A stretch of DNA of 64,000 nt from Candidatus Brocadia sinica JPN1 (GTDB lineage: Bacteria; Planctomycetota; Brocadiia; Brocadiales; Brocadiaceae): the NCBI RefSeq assembly GCF_000949635.1, contig NZ_BAFN01000001.1, positions 2,046,001 through 2,110,000 on the forward strand, written 5' to 3'. How positions within the stretch are numbered: position 1 is the first letter of the stretch; the number at the start of each line of letters is the position of its first letter. A program made the translations under genes and the position numbers. Positions 1-7,080 of the stretch are shown one piece after another. Under the pieces are notes generated by a model, which saw only the letters and a program-made list of their open reading frames with translations, did no database searches and was not told where the DNA came from.

Positions 1-262
1 CCTGCACCTTACAATATGCACAGGTGCCGCGCCCACCACACGCCGATGGAATAAAAATGTTATTCTCCGCAAGTGACGACAGTAAGGAACCTCCGCCGGG
101 AACTTCTAATTTCTTTTCACCCTCGTTAATATCAATGCAGCACGTACCGTAATTCAGGATCTTCTTCTCCGCAAGAATCAGCAGTGCAGCCAAAACCAGT
201 CCCATAATCAGAAGAAACCCGACTGAGATGCCGATAGAAAAAAGGATACTTCCCATTATCAT
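1..262 (-). CDS. nqrF: Na+-translocating NADH:quinone oxidoreductase subunit F, N-terminal part
   Basis: Only the first 87 or so codons lie in the window; the gene continues beyond position 1. An N-terminal membrane helix (about residues 6-32) is followed by a plant-type 2Fe-2S ferredoxin domain with the cysteine spacing C-x5-C-x2-C (CGGRGTCAYC). In the Nqr family this subunit is the NADH-oxidising entry point: FAD passes electrons to the 2Fe-2S centre and on to the membrane flavins. The ATG at 262 is preceded by AAAGGA with 8 nt spacing; a second in-frame ATG lies two codons downstream. It is the last visible gene of the minus-strand nqrB-C-D-E-F cluster, 94 nt behind nqrE. The FAD/NADH domains are outside the window, so assignment rests on the N-terminus and its neighbours. 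Confidence 0.85.
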   Translation of the reverse strand, partial: MIMGSILFSIGISVGFLLIMGLVLAALLILAEKKILNYGTCCIDINEGEKKLEVPGGGSLLSSLAENNIFIPSACGGRGTCAYCKVQ

Positions 263-356
263 AGTTTCAATCCTTTGAGATGATGAAATATACGCGAGTC
301 AGAATGTCGGGCGCCGGTTCCAAAATGAGGAAATAACGCTCCGATTTCAGCAACGT

Positions 357-962
357 TCATATTTTTATCATTCCAGAAAATCCCACAAAGGCAAGCGACA
401 TAATACCGATAATAATGAGGGTAATGGCGGGACCCTCCAGACCCTTGGGAAGCTCGCTTTCTTTTATCTTCTCACGGATACCGCCGATAAGGGTAATTGC
501 GAGAAACCAGCCAAAGCCCCCGCCAGCGCCAAAGACAAAGGCCTGCCAGAATGTATAGGGTTTATTTAACATAAAAAGCGCAATACCCAGAATTGCACAG
601 TTAACGGTAATGAGTGGCAGAAAAATACCCAGGGCATAGTATAGTTTTTCAGAAAAGCGTTCAATGATCATTTCCAAAAGCTGTGTAAAGGCCGCAATAA
701 TAACGATAAAGGTTATTAAGCGCAAATACTCGATTCCCAGCGGGACAAGAACATATTGATAGATCAAAAAATTAAAGGCGGTTGTGCTGGCAGTCACAAA
801 CATCACTGCACCGCCCAGACCAATACTGGTATCGACCTTTTTGGAGATTGCCAGACACGAACACATCCCCAGAAACCGGGCCAGCAGGATATTGTCAGTA
901 AAAGCCGCGGAGGTAAAAACGAGCGCCAGTGATACAAAAAAATTCATATTTTGCAGATCCAT
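357..962 (-). CDS. nqrE: Na+-translocating NADH:quinone oxidoreductase subunit E
   Basis: Integral membrane protein of 201 aa with about six helices, the usual size of NqrE/RnfA. The family signatures LGIFLPLITVNCAILG (about residues 111-126) and GGIREKIKESELPKGLEGP (about 160-178) are present; the second and the early FLGMCSCLAISKK stretch are nearer to NqrE than RnfA. NqrD and NqrE form the inverted pair of membrane subunits that hold an iron centre between them and take part in electron transfer coupled to Na+ pumping. The start codon is 10 nt behind the nqrD stop, so the two are certainly co-transcribed. Rnf homology is the only serious alternative; the neighbouring NqrF-type ferredoxin subunit decides for Nqr. 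Confidence 0.9.
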   Translation of the reverse strand: MDLQNMNFFVSLALVFTSAAFTDNILLARFLGMCSCLAISKKVDTSIGLGGAVMFVTASTTAFNFLIYQYVLVPLGIEYLRLITFIVIIAAFTQLLEMIIERFSEKLYYALGIFLPLITVNCAILGIALFMLNKPYTFWQAFVFGAGGGFGWFLAITLIGGIREKIKESELPKGLEGPAITLIIIGIMSLAFVGFSGMIKI

Positions 963-972
963 GGTATTCTCC

Positions 973-1584
973 TTATCGTTTTACTTCTTTGATCAGCCAC
1001 CTGCGGGCAAACCAGGTAAACATACCAAGCATAAAAAAAGCGCCTGGAGGCATGACCATGATGATCCATGAATGCCACCAGACGTCGCGTGCAGGCAAGG
1101 CCATACCCAGAATAGTTCCAAATCCAAGAGGCTCACGCACTGATGCAATAAAGATAAGCACAAGCGAATATCCAACTCCTGATGCAACGCCGTCAAACAG
1201 TGAAAGCAGCGGCTTGTTCTGACTGGCAAAGGCCTCTGCCCTTCCCATGATTATACAATTGGTAATGATCAGGCCCACATAAGGACCGATAAAGCGATGA
1301 ATGTCGGGAGCAAAGGCCTTGATGATGATATCAACGATCATAACATAGGAGGCTATAATAAGTACCTGTACAATCATACGTATACGTTTCGGAACATAAT
1401 CTCGCAAGAGTGAAATAGTGAAGTTGGAAAGTGCGGTGGTGAAGATTAACCCAAAACACATAAAAAGGGTATTTGTCAGCAGATTGGTAACAGCAAGCGT
1501 AGAACAAATTCCCAATACCTGCCGATAGATAGGGTTTTCCAGCCAGATACCATTGAAAAAAACTTGTTTTGGTGTATAAGCCAT
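973..1584 (-). CDS. nqrD: Na+-translocating NADH:quinone oxidoreductase subunit D
   Basis: Membrane protein of 203 aa with about six helices, matching the NqrD/RnfE family in length. The conserved blocks VLGICSTLAVTN (about residues 23-34), TTALSNFTISLLRDYVPKRIRMIVQ and FIGPYVGLIITNCIIMGRAEAFA are clear; the last contains the family cysteine thought to ligate the intramembrane iron. It pairs with NqrE in the membrane. The gene lies 10 nt upstream of nqrE but 322 nt downstream of nqrC, with repeat-type DNA in that spacer, which is unusual for an operon that is otherwise tightly packed. The C-terminus (FARRWLIKEVKR) is basic, consistent with a cytoplasmic end. Confidence 0.9.
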   Translation of the reverse strand: MAYTPKQVFFNGIWLENPIYRQVLGICSTLAVTNLLTNTLFMCFGLIFTTALSNFTISLLRDYVPKRIRMIVQVLIIASYVMIVDIIIKAFAPDIHRFIGPYVGLIITNCIIMGRAEAFASQNKPLLSLFDGVASGVGYSLVLIFIASVREPLGFGTILGMALPARDVWWHSWIIMVMPPGAFFMLGMFTWFARRWLIKEVKR

Positions 1585-1906
1585 AAAATGCCCTTACATT
1601 AATTGAAGCACATAATTAAATTCGGTTGGGTTTTAAAAGTCTCGCTGGTTCAATTGTCCCCGATTGAACCGAAGCATTTGGAACAATTCCGTCTCATAGC
1701 ACGATTTCAAGCTACCATTCAAATATCTGGTTCAATCTGCAGGATTGAACCAGCCTTGAGAAATTCCTTAACATTTAATTAGGACTTCAGAGACTTTTTC
1801 ATGCAGAGCGATGGGGCTCGTTGCTCCACAACCGCAGCATTGGAATTCCTTTTTTGTGGTGACAGGGTTAACTTCTGTCGCCACGCCAATTTCGTATGTA
1901 ATCCAA
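1585..1906. repeat. Repeat-rich spacer inside the nqr cluster
   Basis: No gene is visible in these 322 bases between nqrC and nqrD. They hold two hairpins of the same GGTTCAATC...GATTGAACC type: 1647-1670, and 1727-1753 with 12-nt perfect arms. Next comes the block around 1770-1800 that is the reverse complement of the GAAGGCCTAATTTAA motif found in other spacers of this window, then a degenerate copy (about 1803-1831) of the GTAGAGCGA palindrome. The same hairpin recurs at 41924-41947. The spacer is therefore a chain of dispersed elements rather than a gene remnant. Confidence 0.75.
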
Positions 1907-2569
1907 TCATTCCCACGGCAAAGGAGGCTCAATCATTGTTTTTTCTTTTTGTTCCTTCATTACTTTTCTGAATGACTCAAGCTCGCTATTTAAAAACTTC
2001 ATGAGCGCCAGGGACGTTTGTGTGGCACCAGTAATAGCATCAACCCGGTTTTTTGCTTTAGGATCCGGCGCCGGACCTACAATAATACGCTTATCAACCG
2101 GCTTGTCCCATGAAATAAGAACGCCTTTAAATTGATCAATAAACCAGCCTTCTTCAATACGCGCCCCCAACCCGGGTGTCTCCTTCTGGTCGAGGAATTG
2201 AATATTCACGATTTCCGACAGATCCGGCGAAAGCACAAGAATACCTGTGATACGGTCCCAGAATCCTGTACCGCTGAAGACAAAGCCGATATTACCAGTA
2301 TCCATTTGTTTATATACATCCCATGTACGCCCCTGAGAGACAATCTGCTCATAGCTAATGTCGTCATCGATTGCTTTTTGAAAGGCATCAGCAGAGGCTC
2401 TGGCGACCGGCAGATTAAATACACGGCATATGCTCCTGTTCCTATGCAGTTTTTCGTTTTTCCTGAGCATATCGAGCGTTGCATAATGTACAGAAGAAAT
2501 GGCCGTGCCAAATACCGTGCAAATGATTATCATGAAGCCAAGAATATAGGCAGGAGAGGTTTTTGTCAT
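1907..2569 (-). CDS. nqrC: Na+-translocating NADH:quinone oxidoreductase subunit C (FMN-binding)
   Basis: Protein of 220 aa with one N-terminal membrane anchor (about residues 8-26) and a periplasmic FMN-binding domain. The attachment motif is DAITGATQTS, in which Thr183 is the expected site of covalent phosphoester-linked FMN (family motif S/T-G-A-T). The preceding segment QKETPGLGARI (about 128-138) is the conserved NqrC/RnfG signature. FMN here receives electrons from NqrF on the way to NqrB. The ATG overlaps the nqrB stop by four bases (ATGA), implying translational coupling. The sequence is shorter than many NqrC proteins and resembles RnfG in length; context favours NqrC. Confidence 0.88.
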   Translation of the reverse strand: MTKTSPAYILGFMIIICTVFGTAISSVHYATLDMLRKNEKLHRNRSICRVFNLPVARASADAFQKAIDDDISYEQIVSQGRTWDVYKQMDTGNIGFVFSGTGFWDRITGILVLSPDLSEIVNIQFLDQKETPGLGARIEEGWFIDQFKGVLISWDKPVDKRIIVGPAPDPKAKNRVDAITGATQTSLALMKFLNSELESFRKVMKEQKEKTMIEPPLPWE

Positions 2570-3633
2570 GGCGATACAACCCCTTTGCTATCCGGCGCAG
2601 TTCCTTTTTCAGGGCTTTTCATACGACTAATCCACAAATCCAGGGATGGGGCAAGTATATTGCCAAGCAGAATGGAAAATGCTGCGCCGCCGGCAAAAAT
2701 GCTTTTGGAACGGAAAACGACAATCATGGTGCCAATAAAGAAACCATAAATCCATTGCGACAGGGTGACCTTGGGAGCGCTGACCGGATCGGTAACCATA
2801 AAGACCGCTGCATAGAAGAGCGCACCGGAAAAGAGGGTAAAGAGTGGTGGCGGGACGGTTCTGATGCCGAAGGCATATCTGAAGACAAGTGAAGAGATAA
2901 TTGCCCCTAGTAATGTCGACAAGGTCAAACGCCAATTTGCCGTTTTGGTCCATAACAAATAGGCGCCCGACAGCAATATGACCAGCGCGGAAACTTCGCC
3001 CGCTGAACCGGCAGCCAGAACCATTTTTTTGCCTTCATATTCAAAAATGGTTCCTATATTACCAAGGAACAGGGAAACAATTGAACTGGTAAAACCATAA
3101 TCCCGATTCGTCCACATGGGTGTTGCAGCGGTTATTGCATCAACAACCTTTAGCCCTGCCTCAGCAATAAATTGCGGCGTTTGTTCCAAACCCGCCATGC
3201 TCCAATGGCCGAAACCTCCAGGAAACCCCGTAAATACCGGCACAAAACGACCCGTCAGTTCAATGGGAAAACATACAAAAACAAAGCCGCGTCCAACGAT
3301 AGCGGGATTAAATACATTTTTCCCAAATCCTCCAAACATCTCTTTCGCAAATAAAATAGCGATAATAATGCCAACAGTAACGATCCATAGCGGTGTGGTT
3401 GGTGGAAGAGAAAGGGCATATATCCCTGCAGTAACAAAACATGCATAACTTATTTTCCCTTTTCTCAAAGAAGCCATGACCCATTCTGTCAGGAAAGCAA
3501 ATATCATTGAAACGGCTATAACGCTGGCGATACACCAGCCAAAAAAATAGACAGCCACTACACCAACTGGTATGAGCGAATACAGCACCCGGAGCATAAT
3601 TTCCTGTTTCAGGACTTTGGGGGAAGAAAGCAT
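2566..3633 (-). CDS. nqrB: Na+-translocating NADH:quinone oxidoreductase subunit B (FMN-binding)
   Basis: Polytopic membrane protein of 355 aa (about ten helices) of the NqrB/RnfD family. VFNPAIVGRGF (about residues 107-117) is the conserved cytoplasmic-side signature, and DAITAATPM carries Thr171, the expected covalent FMN site (family consensus SGATPL, here with A in place of G). PVSAPKV near residue 285 matches the conserved late motif. NqrB carries the Na+ path and passes electrons through riboflavin and FMN towards quinone. This is the first gene of the cluster; in typical nqr operons nqrA precedes it, but upstream is 629 nt of non-coding DNA and then a divergent heat-shock gene. Confidence 0.9.
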   Translation of the reverse strand: MLSSPKVLKQEIMLRVLYSLIPVGVVAVYFFGWCIASVIAVSMIFAFLTEWVMASLRKGKISYACFVTAGIYALSLPPTTPLWIVTVGIIIAILFAKEMFGGFGKNVFNPAIVGRGFVFVCFPIELTGRFVPVFTGFPGGFGHWSMAGLEQTPQFIAEAGLKVVDAITAATPMWTNRDYGFTSSIVSLFLGNIGTIFEYEGKKMVLAAGSAGEVSALVILLSGAYLLWTKTANWRLTLSTLLGAIISSLVFRYAFGIRTVPPPLFTLFSGALFYAAVFMVTDPVSAPKVTLSQWIYGFFIGTMIVVFRSKSIFAGGAAFSILLGNILAPSLDLWISRMKSPEKGTAPDSKGVVSP

Positions 3634-4262
3634 TTTTCTACCAGAAAGAAATAAGATTTTTTTTAAAAGATTGACTTTCCTATTTGCTCAATTACTATAC
3701 CAAAAGTGACAGATTTTCATAAATATCACATAAATTTGTCCTAGTCATAATCAAATCTGGTAGTTACGGAAAACAGAATTAATCGGCAAGATTAAATTTC
3801 CGGATATTTTTATCAAGAATCTTAGACCAAAATTCTATTTAATTAGATTTCAGGAGAAATATTGCAAAGAAAGTTATGAGATATTTTGTTATATTACGAA
3901 TCTTTCCGAAAATATCCGTTACGAGAATTGGGAGTAATCCCACCAATTGGCATCTTTATTGCCTAATACAATAAAAATTTCTATGATTAACGATTATTTT
4001 GGATGCTGAATGGAAATGAACAGATACAGGAATTTTCATAAACCGCTATATCTCAAAGAGAAATGATTTCCATATGCATGATAATGGTAAAGTTTTGAAA
4101 ACCCCAAAAATGAAAATTAATCCAGGAGTGTGGAACACGACGTCTAAAATCTTGGATAATTCCAAAAGATTTAAAATAATCTATGAATAGAAGCTAAAAT
4201 TTATGAGATGAAGTGGTCCGTATATTATTTTTCATCCACGTACACACAGGAGGTGAATGTTA
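3634..4262. other. Divergent non-coding region between nqrB and hsp20
   Basis: AT-rich, 629 bases, with no plausible gene in either direction. It must contain the promoters for the nqr cluster (leftward) and the hsp20 pair (rightward). I see no CIRCE-type inverted repeat and no convincing sigma-32 promoter. nqrA, which would be expected here in a canonical operon, is absent. Confidence 0.6.
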
Positions 4263-4712
4263 ATGAACCTTATAAAATGGGACAGATCAGATCCTTTAAA
4301 TAGCCTTACCCATATCCAGCGAGAGATGAGTGATTTATTAGACATTTTGAGTTCCACACCTCAAATCGAAGGTTATGTGAATGTGGAATTTCCACCAATT
4401 ATTGTCTCTGCAAATGAAGATAGTGTTTTTGTTCGTGCCGAACTTCCCGGGGTCAGAATCAGTGATCTGGATGTCCAGGTAGTTGATGATGTATTAACGA
4501 TCAGGGGAGAAAGAAAACCCGTCGTTACCACGGCAAAGATAACGTATTTGCGCAGGGAAAGGAACTACGGAACGTTTGCCCGTTCTCTCATGTTGCCTGA
4601 AAAAACCGACGTGGAAAAAGTAACGGCTTCTTATAAAAATGGTGTTTTAACGGTAAAACTCCCGAAAGCCGCGGCGGCGAAACCAAAGCAAGTTGTAATT
4701 AAAAAAGCATAA
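4263..4712 (+). CDS. Small heat-shock protein, Hsp20/alpha-crystallin family
   Basis: Protein of 149 aa: a short N-terminal arm (MNLIKWDRSDPLNSL), an alpha-crystallin domain from about residue 38 to 135 (start FPPIIVSANEDSVFVRAELPG, with the family signature GVLTVKLPKA near the end) and a short basic tail. Such proteins form oligomers that hold unfolding proteins without ATP. Two ATGs are possible: the one at 4257 would be only 3 nt from AGGAGG, whereas that at 4263 is 9 nt away, so 4263 is preferred. First gene of a tandem pair, 20 nt before the second hsp20. Together with the next genes it suggests a general stress operon. Confidence 0.93.
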   Translation: MNLIKWDRSDPLNSLTHIQREMSDLLDILSSTPQIEGYVNVEFPPIIVSANEDSVFVRAELPGVRISDLDVQVVDDVLTIRGERKPVVTTAKITYLRRERNYGTFARSLMLPEKTDVEKVTASYKNGVLTVKLPKAAAAKPKQVVIKKA

Positions 4713-4732
4713 CAAAAAAGGAGATTTTTATC

Positions 4733-5137
4733 ATGGATACAAAAGAACATCCAGCTGTCGGAAAAAAGAAGATTACGCCTGATAAGTGTGTCGTGACTGG
4801 AAAAGGGGACTGGTACTTTCCTTTGTCTGATATTTATGAAACGCCGGACAACTTCACTATTTTGATAGATATGCCGGGAGTGTCTACCGAAAACATAACC
4901 ATTGATATGCGTGACAATGAATTAGTCATCAACGGTGAGGTTTCCCAAGAGGCGTATACTGATGAGAAAATACTCCATAATGAGTATAACATCGGACATT
5001 ACCATAGACACTTTGCTATCTCCGATGCCATTAACAGGGATAAAATTGAGGCAAAGATGTCTGATGGTGTCTTGTCTCTTGTCCTGCCCAAGGCAGAACA
5101 TGTAAAACCGCGGAAGATTGAAGTCAAGGCGGAATAA
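4733..5137 (+). CDS. Second small heat-shock protein, Hsp20 family
   Basis: Protein of 134 aa with a full alpha-crystallin domain (about residues 34-130), including PLSDIYETPDNFTILIDMPG at its start and DGVLSLVLPKA at its end. It diverges clearly from the neighbouring copy, so the pair is an old duplication or two subfamilies that may co-assemble. It lacks the usual long N-terminal arm and begins with a lysine-rich stretch holding a single cysteine (CVVTGKG). The start is set by AAAGGAG 8-9 nt upstream. It lies 20 nt behind the first copy and 64 nt before the ferredoxin gene, on the same strand. Confidence 0.92.
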   Translation: MDTKEHPAVGKKKITPDKCVVTGKGDWYFPLSDIYETPDNFTILIDMPGVSTENITIDMRDNELVINGEVSQEAYTDEKILHNEYNIGHYHRHFAISDAINRDKIEAKMSDGVLSLVLPKAEHVKPRKIEVKAE

Positions 5138-5163
5138 TCTCATAACCTTTTGCAGGAGGCTTC

Positions 5164-5199
5164 ATGGATGTGGTATTCCTGTCGTTGAAAGGCACCTAA
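5164..5199 (+). CDS. Possible 11-codon leader peptide before the ferredoxin
   Basis: A strong AGGAGG (about 5153-5158) sits 5 nt before an ATG that opens a frame of only 11 codons (MDVVFLSLKGT) ending in TAA at 5197-5199. The ferredoxin ATG follows two bases later. The arrangement would allow translational coupling by re-initiation, because the ferredoxin itself has only a weak AAAGG. It may equally be a remnant of an earlier start. Nothing in the peptide suggests amino-acid-dependent attenuation. Confidence 0.3.
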   Translation: MDVVFLSLKGT

Positions 5200-5201
5200 T
5201 T

Positions 5202-5399
5202 ATGATTTTTGTAGATAACACTGAATGCGTCGGTTGCGAAGAATGTTTGCATGTTTGCCCTATGGAATCCATTATTATGAAACATGAGAAGGCGGAAATT
5301 ATGCAACACAAGTGTGATGAGTGCGAGCGTTGCATCCCGGTGTGCCCTGTAAAGGCGATCCAGATTGCATCCACACCATTAAAGAAGAGGTATATTTAA
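5202..5399 (+). CDS. 2[4Fe-4S] ferredoxin
   Basis: Protein of 65 aa with two bacterial-type cluster motifs, CVGCEECLHVCP (about residues 8-19) and CDECERCIPVCP (about 38-49), each C-x2-C-x2-C-x3-CP. It is therefore a soluble low-potential electron carrier of the clostridial type. Start chosen at the ATG that gives the usual MIFVDNTEC beginning; reading further upstream in the same frame would add about 28 residues unlike any ferredoxin. Placed directly before superoxide reductase, it could be an electron donor to that enzyme, but this is inference from position only. Confidence 0.9.
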   Translation: MIFVDNTECVGCEECLHVCPMESIIMKHEKAEIMQHKCDECERCIPVCPVKAIQIASTPLKKRYI

Positions 5400-5432
5400 T
5401 TCTCTAAACATTTTTAATAAGGAGCGTGAAAA

Positions 5433-5798
5433 ATGGCAGAAACAAGTTTGTTTTGCCAGGTCAATACCCTGGCCACAGGTCCGGCAGATACTGCAAAGAA
5501 ACATGTGCCTGTAATTACCATACAAGGCAACGCAAAGGTGGGGCAGCCCTTTACGGTAAACATAAAGGTGGGAGAAGCCCCTCATGGAATGGAAAATGGC
5601 CATTTCATTCAATTTGTAGATCTGTATTGTGGCCACATATATATTTCACGGGTCGATTTTACCGCTGAGCTTAATAGACCGGAAGTGTCGCTAAGTGTTG
5701 TTTTGCAGCATGAGGGGAAAAGAACACTTCGGGCATTTAGTCGGTGCAATCTTCATGGCATCTGGGAAGGAACAAAGGAAGTGGATGTGACGAAATAA
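5433..5798 (+). CDS. Superoxide reductase, class II (neelaredoxin type)
   Basis: Protein of 121 aa equal to the catalytic domain of desulfoferrodoxin without the N-terminal rubredoxin-like domain. The Fe(His)4Cys centre is complete: His24 in KKHVPVI, His51 and His57 in APHGMENGHFI, Cys105 and His108 in CNLHG. It reduces superoxide to peroxide without releasing oxygen, typical of anaerobes. In many relatives the residues before His24 are Glu-Lys; here they are Lys-Lys, so the glutamate that can cap the sixth iron site is replaced. RBS AAGGAG lies 8-9 nt upstream. The ferredoxin upstream and the cytochromes downstream may supply electrons. Confidence 0.92.
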   Translation: MAETSLFCQVNTLATGPADTAKKHVPVITIQGNAKVGQPFTVNIKVGEAPHGMENGHFIQFVDLYCGHIYISRVDFTAELNRPEVSLSVVLQHEGKRTLRAFSRCNLHGIWEGTKEVDVTK

Positions 5799-5838
5799 TT
5801 TCCTACGTTTCTCTTAATGAAAAAAGAAGGAGCAATTT

Positions 5839-6033
5839 ATGGTAAAAGTAAAAACTTTTACTTCATCTCTGAAGATATTCCATGTCCATAACGAACTTAT
5901 GGAACTGGATAAAACGGTGAATGATTTTTTGCAGCAGAATAATATAAAAAAAGTGGTTTCCGTTTGCGATAGCACTACCAATACCGATGGCGGTACGATG
6001 GGCATCATTCGCGTCCTCACCTATGAAGAATAA
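5839..6033 (+). CDS. Small conserved-looking protein of unknown function
   Basis: Protein of 64 aa, preceded by AGAAGGAG 7-8 nt upstream, so it is probably translated. Predicted pattern: strand (KVKTFTSS), helix (ELMELDKTVNDFLQQN), strand (KKVVSVCDST), strand (GIIRVLTYE), i.e. a compact beta-alpha-beta-beta fold. The layout (short strand, helix ending in NDFL, late hydrophobic strand) recalls small Cse60/DUF2758-like proteins, but no motif proves this. It lies 40 nt after superoxide reductase and probably shares its transcript. No signal peptide or membrane segment; one cysteine. Confidence 0.7.
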   Translation: MVKVKTFTSSLKIFHVHNELMELDKTVNDFLQQNNIKKVVSVCDSTTNTDGGTMGIIRVLTYEE

Positions 6034-6131
6034 GATATCCATCGGAGAAAATAATCGCTGAAAGAGGCATCTGTGCCAGTCAGTACTGGATCTTGGTTTA
6101 ACATCTATCATTTTTAAGGAGGAAAAAAGAT

Positions 6132-6482
6132 ATGCGTAAGACAGGAATTTTTGCGGGAATATCATTGGCAGTTATTGGAGGGACAGTTACCTTTTTTTCG
6201 GGAATGCCGGCTTCTAAAGCCGCCGATATCGATGCTAAAAAACTATTCATGACCCACTGCAAAACCTGTCATGGCGAGGATGGCCATCCTACGGACCTCG
6301 GACTGGGATTAGGGGCGCGTGAGTTTGCTAATGCGGAATGGCAGGCAAAGACAACCGATGAACAGATCATCAAGCAAATTAACAATGGCACTCCGGAAAA
6401 GATGATGCCGTTTAAAGAAAAACTTACTCAGGATGAGATTAAGGCATTGGTATCTGTTATCAGGAGTTTTGGGAAGAAATAA
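6132..6482 (+). CDS. Periplasmic monoheme cytochrome c, class I
   Basis: Protein of 116 aa with a Sec signal peptide (about residues 1-30, cleavage near SKAAD) and one heme site CKTCH at about 43-47. The methionine ligand is probably in KMMPFKEKLT (about 93-102). Size and layout are those of a small class I cytochrome c acting as a soluble electron shuttle outside the cytoplasmic membrane. It is paralogous to the cytochrome at 6639-7001: the two share KKLF..HC.TCHGE.G, W.A...DE.I...I.NG and a KMP-type Met region. Strong RBS AAGGAGG about 8 nt before the ATG. Confidence 0.92.
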   Translation: MRKTGIFAGISLAVIGGTVTFFSGMPASKAADIDAKKLFMTHCKTCHGEDGHPTDLGLGLGAREFANAEWQAKTTDEQIIKQINNGTPEKMMPFKEKLTQDEIKALVSVIRSFGKK

Positions 6483-6497
6483 ATTCGTATTCAAACA

Positions 6498-6579
6498 GGA
6501 CACAGATCTTCACAGATACGCACGGATACTTATAAAGTTCTTTCCTTAAATATCCGTAGGTCTGTGTTTATCTGTGTCC
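6498..6579. repeat. 82-nt inverted repeat with GGACACAGAT ends
   Basis: The spacer between the two cytochrome genes is an 82-nt imperfect inverted repeat opening with GGACACAGAT and closing with ATCTGTGTCC, with inner CACGGATA/TATCCGT pairing. A second element with the same ends and the same 82-nt length is at 28093-28174. As RNA it would form a long hairpin between two co-oriented genes. Confidence 0.75.
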
Positions 6580-6638
6580 ATAAGGGAAATTCTATGCGAT
6601 TAAGATATCAGTATCCTTTTTTGAGGGAGCTTTGAGGT

Positions 6639-7001
6639 ATGGGCGATTGGAAAAGGGCTGTGTGTTATACAATATTCTCTTTTGTTTTCTTCTGTTTGTA
6701 TTCCGGTTTCTCAACGGTTTGGGGACAGGAGGAGGAAGAAATTAACCCAAAAAAATTATTTGAATACCACTGCGCTACCTGTCACGGTGAGAATGGTAAA
6801 GGTACCAAGAGGGGACGGGAATTGAAAGCCCCCGATCTGGCAGATTCAGATTGGCAGGCACAAAAAAAGGATGAGGAGATATTAAATTCCATTATCAATG
6901 GCAAGAACAAGATGCCTCGTTGGAGCGACAAGCTAAAACCAGAAGAGATACAAGCACTGGCCGGGTACGTACGAAAATTAGTCCCTAAAAAAAGAACATA
7001 A
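6639..7001 (+). CDS. Monoheme cytochrome c, class I (second copy)
   Basis: Protein of 120 aa with an N-terminal hydrophobic signal (about residues 8-29, ending TVWGQ), an acidic linker EEEE and one heme motif CATCH (about 45-49). KMPRWSDKL (about 89-97) supplies the probable axial methionine. It is a clear paralog of the cytochrome at 6132-6482, separated by an inverted repeat, so gene duplication is likely. The signal could be cleaved after the alanine-poor VWGQ region or stay as an anchor. Probable role: periplasmic electron carrier to the peroxidase and dehydrogenase genes nearby. Confidence 0.9.
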   Translation: MGDWKRAVCYTIFSFVFFCLYSGFSTVWGQEEEEINPKKLFEYHCATCHGENGKGTKRGRELKAPDLADSDWQAQKKDEEILNSIINGKNKMPRWSDKLKPEEIQALAGYVRKLVPKKRT

Positions 7002-7080
7002 AATCTTGGTTTTTCTACCATCCGGATAAAAATGAATCTATGATTTACTAGCGCTAATTTGTCAAAAAAACAGATGCATC

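Noticed and set aside
784-1222. Plus-strand open frames across nqrE/nqrD
   Set aside because: They overlap strongly conserved minus-strand nqr genes and show no protein-like features.
357-3633. Assignment of the membrane cluster to Rnf instead of Nqr
   Set aside because: The 2Fe-2S ferredoxin-type subunit with an N-terminal anchor is NqrF, and no RnfB or RnfC gene is present; NqrE/NqrD motifs fit Nqr better.
3634-4262. CIRCE or sigma-32 control of the hsp20 pair
   Set aside because: Neither a TTAGCACTC-type inverted repeat nor a convincing heat-shock promoter is visible.
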